A DNA stretch of 8,623 bases, taken from positions 1 through 8,623 of the forward strand of contig DAOUPY010000040.1 in the NCBI GenBank assembly GCA_030625925.1, written 5' to 3'. The translations under genes were made by a program, and so were the position numbers. The notes beneath the pieces are model-generated. The model made no database searches, was not told the DNA's origin, and saw only the letters and a list, made by a program, of their open reading frames with translations. The stretch is from Fusobacteriaceae bacterium (GTDB lineage: Bacteria; Fusobacteriota; Fusobacteriia; Fusobacteriales; Fusobacteriaceae). Numbering within the stretch: position 1 is the stretch's first letter; every line of letters starts with the position of its first letter. Below are positions 6,726 through 8,623 of the stretch, in pieces.

Positions 6726-6761
6726 ATTATATATATTTCTTATTCAAACTTATTGTTCAAT

Positions 6762-6791
6762 GTTATATTTTGATTCTCAAAGCATTGTCCT
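6762..6791 (-). promoter_or_regulatory. Possible internal promoter for feoA-feoB
   Basis: On the minus strand AGGACA (6791-6786, four of six -35 bases), an 18-bp spacer and TATAAC (6767-6762, five of six -10 bases). It lies immediately after the internal terminator and would give a leader of about 40 nt before feoA. The match is moderate; its position after a terminator is the main support. Confidence 0.45.
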
Positions 6792-6811
6792 AAAAAAAAG
6801 GGCTGAGCCCT
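6792..6811 (-). terminator. Terminator between feoA-like gene and feoA
   Basis: In minus-strand RNA AGGGC and GCCCU pair around a 3-nt loop, followed by eight U. The stem overlaps the TAG stop codon of the upstream FeoA-like gene. The stem is short but GC-rich with a perfect U-tract, so it is probably at least partly active and would lower read-through into feoA-feoB. Confidence 0.75.
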
Positions 6812-7037
6812 ATATTTCATCTACAATAATCTTGCTTGCCAGCCCGAATCCCACTGCATATTTTGAAGTTTTTGTTTTAAGTATCACATCTCCCCTGCAA
6901 CTTCCTTTAGCTACACAAAGACACTCTCCTACACAAAACCCTCTCTCTAAGAGTTTGTTCTTAGCCCTGTCTCCACCTAATATTTCAACAATTTTTAACG
7001 TTTTATCTGATGCAGCAAATGTTATTGGACAAGCCAT
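6810..7037 (-). CDS. Cysteine-rich FeoA-domain protein
   Basis: A 75-residue FeoA/SH3-like protein, the first gene of the feo locus. The family core is visible as ILGGDRAKNKLLERGFCVGE (19-38) and the closing VGFGLASKIIV (62-72), where FeoA proteins have their RxxDxGI and IALRxxxAxxI segments. It differs from the second feoA in carrying five cysteines (C3, C35, C39, C41, C47); FeoA proteins often have few or none. That raises the possibility of metal or redox sensing, which is inference. AGGAGGG precedes the ATG at 7037 with good spacing. Tandem FeoA-type genes before feoB are common in anaerobic Firmicutes and Fusobacteria. Its 3' end merges with a terminator. Confidence 0.85.
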   Translation of the reverse strand: MACPITFAASDKTLKIVEILGGDRAKNKLLERGFCVGECLCVAKGSCRGDVILKTKTSKYAVGFGLASKIIVDEI

Positions 7038-7086
7038 AAGATCCCTCCTAGTAGTGATTTCAAACTAATTATTTCCTTCTATAATC

Positions 7087-7115
7087 AGTCTATCAATTTA
7101 TTAAACATTTGTCAA
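7087..7115 (-). promoter_or_regulatory. Promoter of the feo locus
   Basis: On the minus strand a perfect TTGACA (7115-7110), a 17-bp spacer and TAGACT (7092-7087). Initiation near 7080 gives a leader of about 43 nt before the first FeoA-like gene. I could not find a convincing Fur box (7-1-7 inverted repeat) overlapping it. Confidence 0.75.
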
Positions 7116-7220
7116 GAATAAACTTTGATAATAAAAGTATTTTCATTCCCGTATATTTTTGTAAAAAAATTGATTTTTTTGCCCGAATATACTGAATATA
7201 TGGTAGGATAAACTATCAAG
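7116..7220. other. AT-rich spacer between divergent units
   Basis: No gene is seen here. It separates the leftward feo promoter from the palindromic element and the rightward aminopeptidase gene. A good -10 hexamer TATACT lies at 7188-7193 on the plus strand but has no matching -35 at normal spacing (the nearest is TTGATT, 12 bp upstream). It is the most likely place for the aminopeptidase promoter, because only 19 bp separate the palindromic element from that gene. Confidence 0.35.
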
Positions 7221-7371
7221 ACCCTCATCCCTTGTTGTCGTTTTCTCCCTCGTAGGGAGAAACCTATAGTGAATTTCCTTCGCCCGATTGACTAGTACGA
7301 AAAAATTATATTTAGTAAATATGATTTTTACGATGTCAAGGGCGAAGGTGTCCGCCAGGACCGATGAGGGT
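7221..7371. repeat. Multi-arm palindromic element (MITE-like)
   Basis: A 151-bp element bounded by perfect 9-bp terminal inverted repeats, ACCCTCATC (7221-7229) and GATGAGGGT (7363-7371). Inside are three hairpin arms. Arm 1 is TTTCTCCCT/AGGGAGAAA with loop CGT (7242-7262). Arm 2 is a large 72-nt arm (7277-7348) with a CCTTCGCCC/GGGCGAAGG base, then TTGAC/GTCAA, then an AT-rich palindrome centred near 7315. Arm 3 is GTCC/GGAC with a GCCA loop (7350-7361). Folded, it would be a clover-like cruciform or RNA. It is more GC-rich in its arms than the flanks and contains no ORF. It resembles non-autonomous palindromic repeats scattered in many genomes. No clear target-site duplication is visible. 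Confidence 0.75.
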
Positions 7372-7390
7372 AATTCGCAGGAGGGATGTT

Positions 7391-8623
7391 ATGTTTAGTA
7401 AAGAAACTTATATTGAAAGAAGAAAAAAATTAAAAAAAGAGATGAAATCAGGTTTTATTCTTATTACCGGAAATGGTGAAGCTAGTATGGATTATCTAGA
7501 TAATACATACGAGTTTAAACAAGACAGCAGTTTTAGATATTTTTTCGGGGTTGACCGGGCTGATATGTTTGGTCTTATGGATTTAGACAGCGATAAAGAT
7601 TACATTTTTGGATATGATTATACTATCTCTGATGTCATCTGGATGGGACCGCAAAATTCTTTAGAAAATGATGCTCTTAATTTTGGAATAGAAAATACAG
7701 GATCATACGATGATTTAAAGTTATTTTTAGAAAATAATAGAGATAAAGAGGTTCACTATCAGCCTCAATACAGGGGTGAAAATATCATCACTCTAGGAGA
7801 GCTTTTAAATAAAACTCCTAGAAACATTAAAAATGGAAGTTCTGAAAACCTTTGCTATGCTATAGCTAATCAGAGAAACTATAAATCTCCTGAGGAGATT
7901 GAAAAGATAGAGGCAGCAGTCAATGTTACCCGTGCCATGCATCTAAAAGCCATGCAGACTGCAAAGGCCGGGATGAAGGAATATGAAGTTACGGCTGGTA
8001 TCCAAAAGATAGTTCTAGGCAATCACTGCACCAATAGTTTTCCTACTATCTGCTCAACTAACGGTCAGACTCTCCACAACCACTATCATGGAAATACCCT
8101 AGAAAGCGGAAGGATGCTCCTCATTGACTGCGGAGCAAAATCAGCCACAGGTTATTGCGGAGATATGACTACAACTTTTCCTGTAGATGAAAAATTTACC
8201 CCTAAACAATCTGTTATCTACAATATATTGATAGATGCATACAACCATGCTGAATCTATATTAAAATCAGGAATCACATATAAGGAAGTTCACCTGGCTG
8301 CCTGTTCTAAAATTTCAGAAGGTCTAAAATCTTTGGGGCTTATTGTGGGAGATCTCGATGAAGCTGTAAAAAATGGGGTACATGCACTATTTATGCCTCA
8401 TGGATTGGGTCATATGATGGGTATGGATGTACATGATATGGAAAATTTTGGAGAGGTTATTGTGGGATATAATGGAGAAGCAAAGTCAACTCAATTTGGA
8501 TTGTCTTCACTTAGAATGGGAAGGATTTTAGAGGATGGATTTGTTTTCACAGTAGAACCTGGAATCTATTTTATACCTGAACTTATTAAAAAATGGAAAA
8601 ATGAGGGTATTAATTCTGAATTT
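7391..8623 (+). CDS. pepP: Xaa-Pro aminopeptidase, M24B (3' end missing)
   Basis: Cytoplasmic dimetal peptidase that removes an N-terminal residue preceding proline. 411 codons are visible and open to the window edge; E. coli PepP has about 440, so only a short C-terminus is missing. Residues 1 to about 150 are the aminopeptidase P N-terminal domain (ending the first strand in GFILITGNGE, with DSSFRYFFGV near 45-54). The pita-bread catalytic domain follows. Metal ligands seen are D246 (LIDCG), D258 (GDMTTTFP), H341 (MPHGLGHMMGMDVHD) and E389 (TVEPGIYF); H337 matches the extra active-site histidine. The fifth ligand, a glutamate near the C-terminus, lies outside the window. The GGAGGG site is 6 bases before the ATG. 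It is the only plus-strand gene and starts 19 bp after the palindromic element. Confidence 0.94.
   Translation, partial: MFSKETYIERRKKLKKEMKSGFILITGNGEASMDYLDNTYEFKQDSSFRYFFGVDRADMFGLMDLDSDKDYIFGYDYTISDVIWMGPQNSLENDALNFGIENTGSYDDLKLFLENNRDKEVHYQPQYRGENIITLGELLNKTPRNIKNGSSENLCYAIANQRNYKSPEEIEKIEAAVNVTRAMHLKAMQTAKAGMKEYEVTAGIQKIVLGNHCTNSFPTICSTNGQTLHNHYHGNTLESGRMLLIDCGAKSATGYCGDMTTTFPVDEKFTPKQSVIYNILIDAYNHAESILKSGITYKEVHLAACSKISEGLKSLGLIVGDLDEAVKNGVHALFMPHGLGHMMGMDVHDMENFGEVIVGYNGEAKSTQFGLSSLRMGRILEDGFVFTVEPGIYFIPELIKKWKNEGINSEF

Noticed and set aside
6479..6727. Longer feoA starting at the ATG at 6727
   Set aside because: The upstream ATG overlaps the GGAGG site that serves the ATG at 6715 and has no ribosome binding site of its own.
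7126..7145. Possible Fur box upstream of the feo promoter (TGATAAT … ATTTTCA)
   Set aside because: The half sites are 6 bp apart with a mismatch rather than the 7-1-7 arrangement, and the site lies upstream of the -35 in very AT-rich DNA. It is not distinguishable from chance.
7221..7371. CRISPR array or IS element
   Set aside because: There are no regularly spaced direct repeats, no transposase ORF and no visible target-site duplication; only inverted symmetry is present.

Overview
The window is AT-rich, and its genes carry strong purine-rich ribosome binding sites. The gene set suits an anaerobe: radical-SAM ThiH, a clostridial-type 2[4Fe-4S] ferredoxin, and a ferrous-iron Feo system with two FeoA-type proteins. 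I lean towards Fusobacteriota (an Ilyobacter/Propionigenium-like lineage), with Clostridia as the main alternative. This is inferred from composition and protein style, not from a marker gene.

Layout: everything from 1 to about 7115 is transcribed from the minus strand, so each unit reads right to left. (1) 1-2183 is a thiamine thiazole operon: promoter, TPP riboswitch, intrinsic terminator, thiS, thiG, a 161-bp structured gap, then thiH, which runs off the left edge. (2) 2170-3467 is a two-gene unit: a PhnA-like zinc-ribbon protein followed 12 bp later by a PHP-domain phosphoesterase. (3) 3582-3858 is a monocistronic ferredoxin with a near-consensus promoter and a UUCG-capped terminator. (4) 3986-7115 is the feo locus: a cysteine-rich FeoA-like protein, an internal terminator, feoA, feoB, a 47-aa FeoB-associated Cys-rich membrane protein, and a final terminator. 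(5) 7221-7371 is a multi-arm palindromic element. (6) 7391 to the end is a plus-strand Xaa-Pro aminopeptidase (M24B) gene, cut by the right edge.

How the genes work together: ThiS carries sulfur as a thiocarboxylate, ThiH makes dehydroglycine from tyrosine, and ThiG condenses these with deoxyxylulose phosphate into the thiazole of thiamine. The leader should switch the operon off when TPP is abundant. In the feo locus, FeoB is the GTP-gated Fe(II) permease, FeoA its small SH3-like partner, and the Cys-rich peptide probably a small inner-membrane accessory.

The only gene-free stretch over 300 bp is 7038-7390. It holds the feo promoter, an AT-rich spacer and the palindromic element. Most of the window is recognisable housekeeping. 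The least explained DNA is the palindromic element (7221-7371) and the structured gap between thiG and thiH (795-955). I see no convincing new enzymatic or defence system.
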